A stretch of 64,000 bases of DNA from Bacillota bacterium (GTDB lineage Bacteria > Bacillota > Clostridia > Peptostreptococcales > Anaerovoracaceae). Below the pieces are notes generated by a model. The model was not told the DNA's origin. It saw nothing but the letters and a program-made list of their open reading frames with translations, and searched no databases. This document shows positions 37,609 to 47,784 of the stretch, one piece after another (the stretch's first letter is position 1; each line of letters starts with the position of its first letter). The translations under genes and the position numbers were made by a program. Location of the stretch: the NCBI GenBank assembly GCA_016280485.1, contig JAEEGU010000051.1, positions 82,166 through 146,165 of the forward strand, written 5' to 3'.

Positions 37609-40600
37609 TTATCTCAGATTTACGCCACGCTTCTTTTTGTGTTTCCTCGCAGCGACAATTAGTACGACGATTCCCGCACTTACAGCGATGATCCCAAACA
37701 ACGAACCAAAGAAGATCCAGGGATTTGCGTACCATCTTGTAAGCAGGTTCCGGGAAACCGTGATCTTGTCGGCAAACTCAAAAGCCGGCGCGTAGCCTTC
37801 TGCGTCACTGTCAATGACGTTTCCAGCCAGATCTACCACCACAACCCGAAGATGCTGACGGAGGCCTTCCTTGATAATCACTTCTTCGGAAGATTCCGTT
37901 TCGTTGTTCTCGAAGGTCTTGTTCAGAAGCTCCGCAGAGTTCCCGTCATGATCCGTAAGATAGACCGTAATGGCAGCCAGGCCAATGGCGTCATACACTT
38001 GGATATCAACCTTTTGGGAGCTCGCGTTGATAATGCTGTCCTCCATGCCCTTTATGAGCTGGATTTCCGGAGCCGTCGTGTCTACCCAGAAACGGATGTC
38101 CGGCGTCGCTTCGGTTCGGTTGTCTGCGCCGTCTTCGGAAGCGAATACCACCTTGTAGAGGCCGTCCTTGCCAAAGTTCTCGGGAGAAATGAGATACTTG
38201 TAATTGTACCACTTTTCTCCGTTTTCCCGCAGAGTTTCGTAGGTCCATGCGGGCTCAGCAAGCGGCGTACCGTCAACGGTGATCGTCATCGCTCTTTCAG
38301 AAACAGGACTTGGATTGTACTCCGTGATGAAGTATTCACCGTCCGCCACCATTACGTGCTGATCGAGAAGCGTCAGCAGATCCGGGCTGTACTCGAAGAC
38401 TGAGCCGTTACGGTTTACGGTGAAATCATACTTCCCTTCCGTGACGTGGCCTGCCTTATCCTGGAAAGAATATGTCAGGTGATAAATACCGTCCAGGTCT
38501 TTTTGTTTTGAGAAAGTCAGCTTGAGCTCCCCGTCCTGATCTCCGGAAACGATATCTTTGGTTACGTCAAGACCTGCCTGCTCCATGTTCGTAGCTTTGA
38601 GCTGAATATCGTACTTGTACATGTTGATATCCTGGAAGGTAATGACAGGCGCGAGATCGCCGTTGTAGGCGCAATGATTGTCAAGACCGTCCACGGTCAC
38701 AGAAACAGGCGTCGTGTCCACAGTGAAGCTCGTCGGGGCTGTTGCTGCGTGATAAGAGGTTCTGTCGGAGTGGTTGCCTGCACGGTCCGTACACTTGCAC
38801 TCAAGGGTGTAATCTCCCTCCTCAGAGAAGGTCACGGCTGCCTCGTGCTTGTCGCCCTCGTGCTTCCATGCGCTGAGTGTCGGGATCGCAATGTCAGCGC
38901 CGTCTTTTTGTGCCTTGATGTTCAGCTCTACCCTTCCCGGATCGAAGCAAGCGTCAGTGATAGTAATTGTTGCCGTGCGCTGGCCGTCAAAGAAGCACTC
39001 GTTAAACGCTGTGTTGTTGTCATAGCTCACTTCAACTGTAGGCTTGGTTTTGTCGATGATGAACTTTGACGTGGCAATGGAGGCATAGCTAAACCTGGTA
39101 TTGGCCAGCTTGCTGCCGGCGAGATCCTTCGCCTCGAACGACACGCCGTATTCGCCATCCTCACTAAAGGAGAAGGAAGCCTCGTATCTGGTATCGTCGC
39201 CGTTCTCCAGAACGCCAGCAGTCTTTACCCACTGCAGCGCGGCGGGATACGTTTCTCCGTTCCTGGTAACGATCAGCTTGTTGTCGCCAAGCGTTCTGTC
39301 AGTAATGATGATTTTGATCTTCCGGTTGGCGTCGAAGTAATAGCTGCCGCTGTCGTGGTTCGCCTTGTTGTTTTCATAAGAGATCTCCGCCACCGGAGCC
39401 GTTGTGTCGATTTTAACCGCACCGGACCGGGTTTCGGTTCTTCTTGTATTTCCGGCAACGTCGACGGCTGTAACCCGAACAATGATATTGTCCGAATTGT
39501 TCTCCGCCGCGAGGACGGTAATCCGGCCGTTCCAGTAATTGACCGCATTGTTGTTGCCCCGGGTCAGCTCGGTCTGCTTGATATTAACGCCGCTCTCCCC
39601 TACCCGGATCGTTTCATTTTGCGTCACGATGCCATCCCGGATGACCTCGTAGCTGATCGAGCGAAGGCCGGCGTAGGCTCCGTTCTTTTCCGGATCGATC
39701 ACCTTAACGTCAACCGTTCCGTTCCCGCTGAAATACCCGTTGGCATTTGCGCCAATTACGGAGAGTCCGATATCCGTGGAGTTAGGTCCGGAAGGCGCCG
39801 TTCTATCCAGGATCAGCCCGTCAGAATGGACAATCGTTGTGTTGCCTGCGTTATCTGTCACACGGAGGTAAATTACGCAGTTTTCGTCCGGGACGATCTG
39901 AAGGCCGTTTTGCGGCCAGGAAGTCCAGGTTCCGTTTGCGTTATATTGGGACATATCATAGACTTTTTGATAGCTCACAGAGAGCTGCCCGCTTACGTTG
40001 CAATTCGAGGAAGCCTGGACAGTGATCGACCGGCTGTAAATGTGCTTGTACTCGGCACTATTCTGGTTGCCGGCAAGAATGATTGTCCCGTCAACGGAGA
40101 GCCTGAGGTCGGTCGGGGCCGTGGTATCAACGCTGATGATCTGCGTGCTCTTGCCGCTGTAGTTTCCAGCTTCGTCAACCGTCCATACGACCAGCTCATA
40201 AACGCCGTCGCCGTGAATTACAGGCCGATTTACGCCATAGAGGAGATCTTCTCCTGCAGCACCAACGGCATGAAGATTGAACCAGGTCTTAATCTTTGCG
40301 TGGCCGGGGGCGGGAGTCGGCTCTGTAATGGCGATCCCGGGAATCGAGATATACCACTTGTTGATTCCCTGTGTCCCGGTGACTGTGACGACGGCATTTT
40401 GGGGAGGAGTCTTCTGTACCCGCACCGTCAGGTGGCTTGCGCGGCTTGCATTTTCCGCATAGGAAACTGCCCGGAAGTAGACGTCCACGTTGCTGTCGTT
40501 AGAGACCGTCACCTTGCCTCCAGGGGCCTCCTGCCAGGCGGTGTCATTACAGCTTGTGCCAGTCGATACGATTTGGAATTCATACCGCTTTACACCGGAA

Positions 40601-43600
40601 ATGGCTCCTTCCGCTTCTGCAGATACGGTTACGGATTGGTTCGTCCATACGCCTTCCACATAAACAGTGCCGTCCCCCGTCTTGGCTGACAAGGCCGGAG
40701 CTTCCGCACGCTCTTCATCGGTCTTCGGCGTGTTTTCCAGGACGATAATAAAGCTGTCGTCATTCTCCCTGTTGGTGGCATATTCAACGGCGTTTCCGCA
40801 GTTATCATAGGCTCTGACATGGAGATACCCGGCAAAATCGTCTGCTTTGACAATCGCTTTTGCAGATACCTTTCCGTCCTGCTCTACAAGGGTCATCTGG
40901 ATCCAGCCATTTTCCTGCGGGGCCTGATCCTTTTGGACGAACTGGTACTCGTAGTAAGCGACGCCGCTGGAAGGATCATCCGCATAGGCGTGGAATGTGA
41001 TGAAGTCACGGTACAGCAGGCCGTAATCGAACAGGTTCGTAAGGAAGGTAAAGAAGCCGCTGCCTTCGCCCTTGTCCATCTCCAGCACGAAATTTACGGG
41101 AGCCGAAACATCCACGCCAAATTCCATGAACGCCATATCGGACTTCCGGCCCACGTTGTCTTCCGCAACGATCAGGCAGATATCATGCCAATCCTTATCA
41201 TTCGGAATCGTAATCGTGAATTGTGTTTGACCGTCTGCAGCAAATACTTCATACCAGCTATCATCCTCAGATGAAGCGAAGCGATAAAGCATGGATCTGA
41301 TGCCGCTCTGCGAATCGCTCGTGGATACCGTGATTACAACGGAATTTGCAGTCCAGTCTGAATCCGGATTTTTCTGAACGCTTGTGATAACGGGCTTTTC
41401 CGTATCGATGTGGTCTACCGTGAAAGGCGTCAGGGACTCATTCCCAGCTTCGTCCACGGCCCGGACGGTATAGGCGCCGTTTTCCTGCGTGGAGAACGCA
41501 TAGCCCGTTCCCTGAACCGTGACGGGGTGCGCCGTGCCGTCTGCGTCCAAGACCTCCACAACAGCAATTGCGAATTCGTCCGTGACGGTGATCTGCACAT
41601 CGTTTTGCGCTGCGTCCCAGGTCTGCTGGGGCTGCACGGTCACAATGGGGGCGTTCCAGTCAATGTTGCTGACCACCACACTTACAGAGGTGGAGTTTCC
41701 GGCTTTGTCCGTGGCCTTCACCGTAACAGTCCCGTTGGACGTGGCAGCGAAAGCATATCGGTTTTCTTCATTGAGCGCCAAATCATGCTGCACGCCATCC
41801 GGAGACATCCAGCACACCGCGGCGATCTCGCCATTATCCGTCACAGAAAACGTATAGATTACCGCGTGAGTTCCGCCAACTGTAGAAGGAACGATTTCGG
41901 AAATGACCGGGTTTTCAATGTCAATCTTAAACCCTATTTCAGCCTGCTCGGATTTGCGGCCTACGTTGTCTTCAGCGACGATTTGACAGGAATCCGTATG
42001 ATTTTGGGCATTGGGGATCACAAAGGTAAATTCCGTCTGGCCTTCGGCTGCCTCGATCATGTTCCAGGAATCTTCGCCGGAGTCGGAAGCGAAGCGGTAA
42101 TACAGCGCCTTGATTCCGCTTTCGCCGTCGAACGTGTTTACGGTGATTGTAATGCTGCTCGCCGTCCACTCAGAGGCAGGCTCTTTATGAACCGCGGTAA
42201 TCACGGGGGCGTTTTGGTCGATGTAGGCTACGACAAAGGGCGCAAAAGCTTCGTTCCCTGCGTCGTCAACGGCCCGGACCCGGTAAGAGCCATTTTCCGT
42301 AGCGGTAAAAACGTAATCAGCTCCGTCGGCGACGACCTGATGTGCCGTCTCCATGGCGTCGATGACCTCCACAGTGGCCACGCCGAAATCGTCTGTAACA
42401 GAGATCCGAACCTCATTCGTTGTGGCGTCCCAGGTCTGCTGCGGCGCTACTGCAATCGTAGGAGGATTCCAGTCAATCTGATTGACAGTGGTATCAACGG
42501 ACGTGCTGTTGCCTGCCTTATCTGTCGCAGTCACGGTCAAAAGGCCATTTTCTGATACCGTTATGGCGTATAAGCCGTTCTCCGTGAGCTCCAGCACTTG
42601 CTGCTCACCTTCATTCAGGCTCCAGGCAATCGAGGCAAGCGCCCCGTTGTCCGTGGCGGTGAAGGTATAAGTAATCTCATGAGCGCCGGTATTCGTATTT
42701 GGGGTCAAAGAAGAAATCTGGGGTGCGTCTACGTCGATCTGGAAATAGATCTCAGTAACGTCGGAAAGTCTTCCAACATTGTCTTCGGCGATGATCTGGC
42801 AGTGGTCCATCAGGCTGCTTTCATTGGGAATCGTAAAACTAAAAACCGTTTGCCCTTCGTCAGCGTCAAGCTCCACCCAGGAACTATCTGAATCCGAAGC
42901 GAATCTGTAGCGAAGTCCCTTGATTCCGCTCTGCAGATCTTCCGTTGAAACCGTCACGACGATTGCTTCGGCGGTCCATTCCACGTCGGGATCCATTTGC
43001 GTATCGGTAATCACCGGGCTCTGCGTATCGATGTGATCGACAGTAAAAGGCACACTCGCTTCATTTCCGGCTACGTCAACGGCTCTTACAGAATATTGTC
43101 CATTGTGATTCGCCGTATAGCTGTATCGGCCGTCGGCGTTTTCAATTTTAGTTGCGGTTCCTTGGTCGTCAATAACCTCCACCACATAGATCGCCGAAGC
43201 GTCCGTGACGGCAATCTGGACGATATTGCTTTCAGCGTCCCAGGACTGCTGCGGCAGCACCGTAATCGCAGGTGGATCCCAGTCAATGTTCCCTGCAGTC
43301 GTGCTCACCGTTGTTGCATTCCCTGCGGCGTCTGTGACCTTTACGATCACTTCGCCATTTTCCGTCACGGAAAAGGAATAGTGATTGCTTTCATTTATCG
43401 CAAGCTCGTGTTCGCTTCCATCCTGGGCAATCCAAACGATAGACGCAATAACACCGTTATCTGTTGCTGTAAAGGAGTATTCGACCTCATGGGTTCCTTC
43501 TGATGTGGAAGGGGTTAATTCGGATACCACCGGGGCCGTATTGTCAATCTTGCTTACGGAGAATTCCGCGGAGCTCATATTGTTCGCTGCGTCAATCGCG

Positions 43601-44574
43601 TAAACGAAGATTGTGCCGTTTTCCGTAAGAAGAATTGCTCTATCCTGAACAGTTACGCCTTCGGAAATAACGTCCGCAGGATCATTCATGCTCTGTTCGG
43701 ACCAGTAAAGCCGAATCGCTGCTCCCGTAGAAATATTATCGTGTACGGTAATTGTGGCAATCTTACTCTGCGCCCAGTCCGTTTCGTTCGAAACTACGAT
43801 CCGGTCAATTTCGGGTGCGGTAATGTCCGCAGCGATTGCGACAATCGCCAGATCGCTCTGCGCTTCGACCGTGAACGACATGTTCGAATTGTTCATCGTC
43901 GGGCGTTCCCCGTTGCAGGTCACGGAGACCAGTTGACAACCGGCGGAGGCATGAATAGAAACCGTCAGCCGGTCTCCCTTCCGGATCAGAATTTCAGATC
44001 CGTTCGTGCAGAACCCTGACGTGGGTTCCTGTCCTTCAATGGAATAAGTGCCGGAGACGTTTGTGAACGACATCGTTGCCTTGAAGCGCATATAGGAAAT
44101 CCGGATGTTTCCGAGGTTCAAATCCCCTTCCAGGGTGATATCCGTAGCGTAGAGTGCGTAATCATCGCCGGCCGACACCGTGAGTTGAAGATCTCCGCCC
44201 GGTACTTCTTCAAGTTTGAAAAACCCTTCTCTGTCCGTGGATCCCTTTTTGATCCTTTCTCCGGTCACAGGATCGAAAAGCGTAACCGAGGCCTCGTTGA
44301 CAGGCTCTCCATCCTCATTTTTCACGACACCCTGAACAGAGTAATACTGAACGGGAGGCTCCACCGGATCCGTGACAATCGGCTCTTCTGGCTCCTCCGT
44401 GCCTGTCGGGTCCGGTTCCGTCGGATCACAGGATTCCGTTGATTTAACCGGTTCGGTGTCGGATGTATTCTTCTCCTGCTGATCACCTGACGCAGATACC
44501 ACAGTCCAACCCGGGTGAAGAATCATTACGATCAGCAGCACGACAAGAATTGCCGACATCAATCTATTATTCAT
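37609..44574 (-). CDS. Giant membrane-anchored Ig-like repeat surface protein
   Basis: Signal peptide, TEP linker, carboxypeptidase-regulatory-like domain (YSVQGVVKNEDGEPVNEASVTLFDPVTGERIKKGSTDREGFFKL), at least 3 ~250-aa repeats, C-terminal TM (IFFGSLFGIIAVSAGIVVLIVAARKHKKK). Confidence 0.88.
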   Translation of the reverse strand: MNNRLMSAILVVLLIVMILHPGWTVVSASGDQQEKNTSDTEPVKSTESCDPTEPDPTGTEEPEEPIVTDPVEPPVQYYSVQGVVKNEDGEPVNEASVTLFDPVTGERIKKGSTDREGFFKLEEVPGGDLQLTVSAGDDYALYATDITLEGDLNLGNIRISYMRFKATMSFTNVSGTYSIEGQEPTSGFCTNGSEILIRKGDRLTVSIHASAGCQLVSVTCNGERPTMNNSNMSFTVEAQSDLAIVAIAADITAPEIDRIVVSNETDWAQSKIATITVHDNISTGAAIRLYWSEQSMNDPADVISEGVTVQDRAILLTENGTIFVYAIDAANNMSSAEFSVSKIDNTAPVVSELTPSTSEGTHEVEYSFTATDNGVIASIVWIAQDGSEHELAINESNHYSFSVTENGEVIVKVTDAAGNATTVSTTAGNIDWDPPAITVLPQQSWDAESNIVQIAVTDASAIYVVEVIDDQGTATKIENADGRYSYTANHNGQYSVRAVDVAGNEASVPFTVDHIDTQSPVITDTQMDPDVEWTAEAIVVTVSTEDLQSGIKGLRYRFASDSDSSWVELDADEGQTVFSFTIPNESSLMDHCQIIAEDNVGRLSDVTEIYFQIDVDAPQISSLTPNTNTGAHEITYTFTATDNGALASIAWSLNEGEQQVLELTENGLYAITVSENGLLTVTATDKAGNSTSVDTTVNQIDWNPPTIAVAPQQTWDATTNEVRISVTDDFGVATVEVIDAMETAHQVVADGADYVFTATENGSYRVRAVDDAGNEAFAPFVVAYIDQNAPVITAVHKEPASEWTASSITITVNTFDGESGIKALYYRFASDSGEDSWNMIEAAEGQTEFTFVIPNAQNHTDSCQIVAEDNVGRKSEQAEIGFKIDIENPVISEIVPSTVGGTHAVIYTFSVTDNGEIAAVCWMSPDGVQHDLALNEENRYAFAATSNGTVTVKATDKAGNSTSVSVVVSNIDWNAPIVTVQPQQTWDAAQNDVQITVTDEFAIAVVEVLDADGTAHPVTVQGTGYAFSTQENGAYTVRAVDEAGNESLTPFTVDHIDTEKPVITSVQKNPDSDWTANSVVITVSTSDSQSGIRSMLYRFASSEDDSWYEVFAADGQTQFTITIPNDKDWHDICLIVAEDNVGRKSDMAFMEFGVDVSAPVNFVLEMDKGEGSGFFTFLTNLFDYGLLYRDFITFHAYADDPSSGVAYYEYQFVQKDQAPQENGWIQMTLVEQDGKVSAKAIVKADDFAGYLHVRAYDNCGNAVEYATNRENDDSFIIVLENTPKTDEERAEAPALSAKTGDGTVYVEGVWTNQSVTVSAEAEGAISGVKRYEFQIVSTGTSCNDTAWQEAPGGKVTVSNDSNVDVYFRAVSYAENASRASHLTVRVQKTPPQNAVVTVTGTQGINKWYISIPGIAITEPTPAPGHAKIKTWFNLHAVGAAGEDLLYGVNRPVIHGDGVYELVVWTVDEAGNYSGKSTQIISVDTTAPTDLRLSVDGTIILAGNQNSAEYKHIYSRSITVQASSNCNVSGQLSVSYQKVYDMSQYNANGTWTSWPQNGLQIVPDENCVIYLRVTDNAGNTTIVHSDGLILDRTAPSGPNSTDIGLSVIGANANGYFSGNGTVDVKVIDPEKNGAYAGLRSISYEVIRDGIVTQNETIRVGESGVNIKQTELTRGNNNAVNYWNGRITVLAAENNSDNIIVRVTAVDVAGNTRRTETRSGAVKIDTTAPVAEISYENNKANHDSGSYYFDANRKIKIIITDRTLGDNKLIVTRNGETYPAALQWVKTAGVLENGDDTRYEASFSFSEDGEYGVSFEAKDLAGSKLANTRFSYASIATSKFIIDKTKPTVEVSYDNNTAFNECFFDGQRTATITITDACFDPGRVELNIKAQKDGADIAIPTLSAWKHEGDKHEAAVTFSEEGDYTLECKCTDRAGNHSDRTSYHAATAPTSFTVDTTPVSVTVDGLDNHCAYNGDLAPVITFQDINMYKYDIQLKATNMEQAGLDVTKDIVSGDQDGELKLTFSKQKDLDGIYHLTYSFQDKAGHVTEGKYDFTVNRNGSVFEYSPDLLTLLDQHVMVADGEYFITEYNPSPVSERAMTITVDGTPLAEPAWTYETLRENGEKWYNYKYLISPENFGKDGLYKVVFASEDGADNRTEATPDIRFWVDTTAPEIQLIKGMEDSIINASSQKVDIQVYDAIGLAAITVYLTDHDGNSAELLNKTFENNETESSEEVIIKEGLRQHLRVVVVDLAGNVIDSDAEGYAPAFEFADKITVSRNLLTRWYANPWIFFGSLFGIIAVSAGIVVLIVAARKHKKKRGVNLR

Positions 44575-44608
44575 AGGCTTTAACTCCTTTCTCGCTTGGT
44601 CTGGACGC

Positions 44609-45040
44609 TTATATCCTGATTGGGCCGTCTAAAGCGCCGCATTTGGCGAACTGAATATTGCATCCCTCACGCTGGAAAGCGTCGATCGCTATAGGGAGGT
44701 TTGTTCGGATGATTTCCCTCTGGGCAGCGGTAAGTGATAACTCCATTTGAACGGCTGGCCACTGATTTTTTAACTCCTCGCCTGTTTTAATCTCCTGAAA
44801 CACCGGCATTTCCGTAACGACGAGCTGCTGGTATTTCGTTTCAGCGGTTTTCGTGTACTGCTTGATGATGGGTGCAGCCTGGCTTTTCGTGTTGCCGGCG
44901 CGAAGGATTTCTTTCGATTCCTCCGTCTTTAGTTCTCTCCTCGCGTTTTTTATATCGACAGAAAATCCAAAAATCAAGGCGAGAAGAATAAAAATCCCTG
45001 CCAGGAAAAATAGCCCGGCAATCAAAAAATCCAGAGACAT
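44609..45040 (-). CDS. Single-pass membrane protein, unknown
   Basis: N-terminal TM (FLIAGLFFLAGIFILLALIFGF). Confidence 0.65.
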   Translation of the reverse strand: MSLDFLIAGLFFLAGIFILLALIFGFSVDIKNARRELKTEESKEILRAGNTKSQAAPIIKQYTKTAETKYQQLVVTEMPVFQEIKTGEELKNQWPAVQMELSLTAAQREIIRTNLPIAIDAFQREGCNIQFAKCGALDGPIRI

Positions 45041-45954
45041 TATTCTTCACCTCCGAGCGCGAAAACAATAGCAGCACGATATTTTTCTTTATTTTCGAGC
45101 GTTTGTGTTTTCACGTAGACTGAATCCGGACGTGATACGTTCGTGCTCTCCGCCAGCTCGTAGGCCCTATCCAGGATGCTCAGGATTGATTGGGATTTAT
45201 CCGGGGCTGCCTTCGCAAGCTGCTGCCGCTGGTCAAAGATGAAATTGCAAAGCGCCGCGGCAAACATCAGCTTATCATGATCCGTCGCTCCAGACAGAGA
45301 ATTCAGCACGTTATCCGCCGCCTGCAGAATCTCTTGTATGTCAGCCTGCGTGAGCTCTTTGGTTTCTGCGCTGGAAAAAATGAAGTCCTTGTAGTAGCGG
45401 CAAATCAGATGATAACAGGAGGCCAGCATCGCCTTATTCTGGTCGTCCGGAGGATTTTGGGTGCAGGCTTGAAAATACGAGGCGGCTTTCGTGACTCTTG
45501 TGCTCATGCCGGCCGCTTCTCCGTTTTCCGTGTAGAGGACGAAATACATCCGTCCTGCCAGATACGTCAGCTCTCCGCTCCCCTTTTCCTGGCCAAGGTT
45601 TTTCGCGCCATTATACAGAGCAGTAAACTCCGCGCTTTGCGCCAGGTCAAAGTTGCCTTCGCTCTCATAAGCCTCCAGTAAACGGATATATGCCGCCGGC
45701 CGTTGCGGACAGAGCCGGATCGCTTCCTTGAAGCGGTCTACCCGCTCCTGGTATGGGGTGCTGTCGGTGGTCCCTACCAGGACGGCGTAGCGGTTGTTTA
45801 TCTGGGTGTTTTTATAGAACAGCACGCCGACGGCTCCCGCAATGCAAAGGGCCGCAGCGAACAGCAGTGTGTAATAAAACCGGACTTGTCTTCGCCTCTT
45901 GCGCAAATAAGTCAGTCTGGTCTGCTCCGCCACGGCATTTTTCGTGTCTGTCAA
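45040..45954 (-). CDS. Membrane-anchored helical-repeat (TPR-like) protein
   Basis: TM (YTLLFAAALCIAGAVGVLFY) then Ala/Leu-rich helical repeats (AAYIRLLEAYESEGNFDLAQSAEF); overlaps neighbours by 1-4 nt. Confidence 0.6.
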   Translation of the reverse strand: MTDTKNAVAEQTRLTYLRKRRRQVRFYYTLLFAAALCIAGAVGVLFYKNTQINNRYAVLVGTTDSTPYQERVDRFKEAIRLCPQRPAAYIRLLEAYESEGNFDLAQSAEFTALYNGAKNLGQEKGSGELTYLAGRMYFVLYTENGEAAGMSTRVTKAASYFQACTQNPPDDQNKAMLASCYHLICRYYKDFIFSSAETKELTQADIQEILQAADNVLNSLSGATDHDKLMFAAALCNFIFDQRQQLAKAAPDKSQSILSILDRAYELAESTNVSRPDSVYVKTQTLENKEKYRAAIVFALGGEE

Positions 45955-46685
45955 TCAGCGTCCCCTCCGATCTGAGCGAGGAGCACCGCGTCACCACAGC
46001 TAATTCCTCTTTTTTGCTCGATTAAATCAATCGCGGAAAACGGAGCGATCAGGCTGTCCGACGTGTCCCGGATCAGCGTAATCACGTCGTCCTTAAAACG
46101 CAAAAATCCGTCACTCAACAGGTACACGGAGGACCCCGGTTTTAACATGACGGAGCTTGCCCGTATCCGGGGCGTTTCGGATACGCCAAGCGCGGATACG
46201 ATAATCTCCCGGTCGCTGGCATAGATACTCTTTTCCCCGTCGTCGCCGGATTCTTCGCAGTTGCCCAGGACATTTCCTTTGTAGACCTCAGAGCCGACTT
46301 TAATCAGGCTCAGTGCGGCGCCGGCAGAGATAATAGACAGTTTCTTATCCGGGGAGATCAAGACTAATACGGACGATACGATGATCGGCGCCCCTACGCC
46401 GTCCTCAACCGCAAGGATCCTACGATTCGTTTCCCGCAGCAGCTTAGCAACTGCTTGTTTCCAATCGGCGATCGTCACCCGTGCAAGTTCGTCGCTGCCG
46501 AATAGTTCGCTGAACCCTGATATCAAGCTGTTTGCAGCGCGAGGTCCGAGACCCGCCGGGCCGTTTCCGCTGGCCAGCGCCATTACTGAGTATTCCTGGC
46601 CGTCCAAATCCAAGCTGCAGGTATAGATCGCCGTTCCTTCCGATACATTTTTCTGGCTACCGGCACTACGAAATGTGACGCCCAT
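45951..46685 (-). CDS. PP2C-like (PPM) phosphatase fold protein, possibly degenerate
   Basis: ASGNGPAGLGPRAANSLISGF and SSVYLLSDGFLRF in PP2C order, lacking obvious metal-binding DG(M)GGH. Confidence 0.5.
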   Translation of the reverse strand: MGVTFRSAGSQKNVSEGTAIYTCSLDLDGQEYSVMALASGNGPAGLGPRAANSLISGFSELFGSDELARVTIADWKQAVAKLLRETNRRILAVEDGVGAPIIVSSVLVLISPDKKLSIISAGAALSLIKVGSEVYKGNVLGNCEESGDDGEKSIYASDREIIVSALGVSETPRIRASSVMLKPGSSVYLLSDGFLRFKDDVITLIRDTSDSLIAPFSAIDLIEQKRGISCGDAVLLAQIGGDAD

Positions 46686-46707
46686 AGTCTACTCCTTTCG
46701 GCGATCG

Positions 46708-47514
46708 CTAAATTATATCATCATCTTCCGTTAATTCAGGGAAGACATTTTCTTCTGGCATTTGGAATTTCTCCGTCCCATCGAAGATTACGGCGCTGGG
46801 CTGCGCAAAAAAGCTTGGCGCAGACTGCACCATGCTGAAATGATGCTCCTTTTTGGGGGGCTGCTGGGCTTCTTCCTTACTGGCTGCTTTTTCCGTGGCC
46901 GGCATCGCCGCATTCCCTGCCAGGACGAGTTTGCCGGTTTTCTTTTCCGGCAGTTTCGGTTTTGTGATTCCGTAGAATTTCTTTGACCGGTTCACGATTT
47001 CCGGGAAAACCTCTTTGAATCTCGTGTACTGGGCCGGAACGAAGCCGAAACCGCCCAAATCGCTGGGGATTATCCCCTGCTTATAGTCCTCATAGGAGAT
47101 AAGCTGCGCATTCCGCACCTCTTCTTCCTGCATGACGATTTCCTGGATATCAATTTTGTCGACAAAGGCAACGTAAGTATCGCGCAGGACACAGTCCTTC
47201 CGCTCCTGCCGCAGCAGGTGTATCTGCTCCGGCCGCAGCACAAGCCCGGTCTCCTCGTTCAGTTCCCGGATCATGCCCTGGATGCTGGTCTCTCCGTGGA
47301 TGATTGACCCAGTCGTACACTCCCACCAGCCGGCATGATGTTTCCCTTCCGCACGCTGAAGAATCAGGATATTGTCCCGATCTGCGACCATGCATTCTAC
47401 GACGATGTGGTAAAGCCCCGCCGGAATGTTCCACTTTGCGTCCTTACGCTTAACCGTCATTCCGGTGGCTCTGCGGTTTCTATCATAAAGGTCCCATAAT
47501 TCTTCGCTGTCCAA
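46708..47514 (-). CDS. NUDIX hydrolase with C-terminal extension
   Basis: Exact Nudix box GSIIHGETSIQGMIRELNEETGL; acidic C-terminal tail. Confidence 0.92.
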   Translation of the reverse strand: MDSEELWDLYDRNRRATGMTVKRKDAKWNIPAGLYHIVVECMVADRDNILILQRAEGKHHAGWWECTTGSIIHGETSIQGMIRELNEETGLVLRPEQIHLLRQERKDCVLRDTYVAFVDKIDIQEIVMQEEEVRNAQLISYEDYKQGIIPSDLGGFGFVPAQYTRFKEVFPEIVNRSKKFYGITKPKLPEKKTGKLVLAGNAAMPATEKAASKEEAQQPPKKEHHFSMVQSAPSFFAQPSAVIFDGTEKFQMPEENVFPELTEDDDII

Positions 47515-47652
47515 ATCGTTTCCTCCTGTCTTGAATACCGGATGTACGGTTTGTGTTGATTTAGAAAATGGGGCGAGCCCGGAGGCCCGCCCCGTTGTCA
47601 GGGTTTTAACTTTGTGGAAACACTGAAAAAACTGTAATCTATTGCCGTGGTT

Positions 47653-47681
47653 ATTATATAATGATTATTTTATTTTGTCAA
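47653..47681 (-). promoter_or_regulatory. Consensus sigma-A promoter for the NUDIX-PP2C-surface protein operon
   Basis: Minus strand TTGACA - 17 nt - TATAAT. Confidence 0.7.
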
Positions 47682-47784
47682 CTTTGCACAGAACATTTTT
47701 GCACGCAAAAAGGCGGCTGGGATTGTTTCCCAACCACCTTTTTCCTTGTGCGGTTTTTTCTTTACTTAGCAAAATCGGATCTGC

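Noticed and set aside
39355-42555. Long plus-strand ORFs (444 aa and 381 aa)
   Set aside because: Shadow ORFs opposite the repeat-rich 2321-aa gene.
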